Assembly (NCBI GenBank): GCA_042691655.1 | Contig: CP170506.1 | Location: 992,001 to 1,056,000 of the forward strand | Reading direction: 5' to 3' | Origin: UBA695 sp042691655 | Lineage (GTDB): Bacteria; Verrucomicrobiota; Verrucomicrobiia; Chthoniobacterales; Chthoniobacteraceae | DNA length: 64,000 nt | In this document: piece after piece, positions 63,535-64,000 of the stretch | Layout of the letters: each line of letters starts with the position of its first letter | How positions within the stretch are numbered: position 1 is the stretch's first letter | The notes under the pieces: model-generated | What the model saw: only the letters and a program-made list of their open reading frames with translations | Databases searched by the model: none | What the model was told of the DNA's origin: nothing | Program-made: the position numbers and the translations under genes

Positions 63535-64000
63535 CTCCTTACGTAATCGAGCAGATCGGCCAGCTTTACCCGCGCTCCGCAGGTCACGAGATCGCCCCCC
63601 CCCATAATAGAGTTCCAACGTCCCGTCCCCAAGGTCGATCGTGCCGTTATGAAATACAACGTTCGGCATGAACCCTCCGCTGACTTCATACTCCGCTTCA
63701 GGCACAAAAAATGGTTCGGCAGGCCGGGCCAAAACGTGCCACGGCTCCTCAAGATCAAGCAACATCGCGCCCAGGCAGTAGCGCGTCTGGTGGTCCGCTG
63801 CATGGTAAAAGGCCAGCCAGCCGTACTCGGTCTTGATCGGTGAAGAACCAGCACCCACTCGTTCGCAATCCCAGGTTCCCCGCCTCGGCCCGGCCACGAA
63901 TTCGTGGCGGCCCCAATCCCGCAAATCTCCGGACGAGGCAAGCCAGATCGAAGGAGCCCCGCAATGCTGGACTGCGGGCCGGTGAAACGCATGGTAGCGC
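63531..64000 (-). pseudogene. GH130-like glycoside phosphorylase/hydrolase, 3' part, frameshifted
   Basis: The 5' part lies beyond the window. The visible part reads 'GAPSIWLASSGDLRDWGRHE', 'WDCERVGAGSSPIKTEYGWL' and 'AFYHAADHQTRYCLGAMLLD', a GH130 five-bladed propeller pattern. After 'LELYYGG' there is a run of nine G (63595-63603 on the plus strand as C). One G fewer would continue with 'GDLVTCGARVKLADLLDYVR' and end at 63531. As read, the frame shifts and the protein would end at 63469. This may be a slippage site, a real inactivation or a base-calling error. GH130 enzymes phosphorolyse beta-mannosides. Confidence 0.65.

Overview
The window looks like chromosomal DNA of a Verrucomicrobiota bacterium, probably of the Chthoniobacter/Spartobacteria type. 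The main reasons are two complete Verru_Chthon pseudopilin cassettes (genes A, B, C and D), an autotransporter-repeat protein ending in a PEP-CTERM sorting signal, many exported polysaccharide-handling proteins, and several LacI- and GntR-type sugar regulators. No rRNA, tRNA or CRISPR array was recognised. All calls come from reading the sequence; no database search was run.

Layout. 1-2.4 kb is scrambled mobile DNA: a glycoside-hydrolase fragment joined in frame to a helicase fragment, then copy 1 of a DDE transposase. 2.4-10.7 kb is an arsenic island. Eight tightly packed minus-strand genes (arsR, arsM, an arsD-membrane-thioredoxin-like fusion, ccdA, an arsD-AhpD fusion, arsA, a double arsC, ACR3) face a plus-strand gene for a small exported Cys-tailed protein. 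10.8-14.6 kb is a prophage tail/lysis remnant with a group II intron inserted antisense to one of its genes. 14.6-18 kb holds a TerC-CBS-EIIA fusion, a hairpin-rich repeat, a VOC-fold protein and a broken DUF302 gene.

18-33 kb is a carbohydrate locus, all on the minus strand. A GH42-like beta-galactosidase, an oligogalacturonate lyase and a sodium:solute symporter are followed by Verru_Chthon cassette 1 (A-D-B-C), an FAD oxidoreductase and a GH39-like hydrolase. 33-38.7 kb has two convergent LacI regulators, the PEP-CTERM autotransporter-like protein and a Gfo/Idh/MocA oxidoreductase. 38.7-43 kb is a second mobile region: a recombinase remnant, transposase copy 2 and an intact IS5-group element with 12-bp perfect inverted repeats and a CTAA target duplication. 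43-52.4 kb is a three-gene operon of large exported beta-propeller/CBM9-like proteins. 52.4-58.5 kb is Verru_Chthon cassette 2 (D-B-C-A plus a small exported protein). 58.6-64 kb contains a GH13_18 sugar phosphorylase, a GntR/LacI hybrid regulator, a LacI-type sensor without a DNA-binding domain, another Gfo/Idh/MocA enzyme and a frameshifted GH130-like gene running off the end.

How the parts may work together. The arsenic genes form one ArsR-controlled unit for reduction, efflux and methylation, with unusual thiol-redox add-ons. The pseudopilin cassettes are the most interesting system. Cassette 2 has the gene order of the type II secretion minor pseudopilins GspH-I-J-K, and protein A carries GspK-like features: no Glu5, a 'DE..LN(I/V)N' segment and, in cassette 1, an 'LNLNT' segment. 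Cassette 1 sits inside a pectin/galactan operon. A CGTTACGA-containing motif lies upstream of both cassettes, of the GH42-like operon and of the first LacI gene, which suggests (inference) that the pseudopilus-like machines are co-regulated with polysaccharide use.
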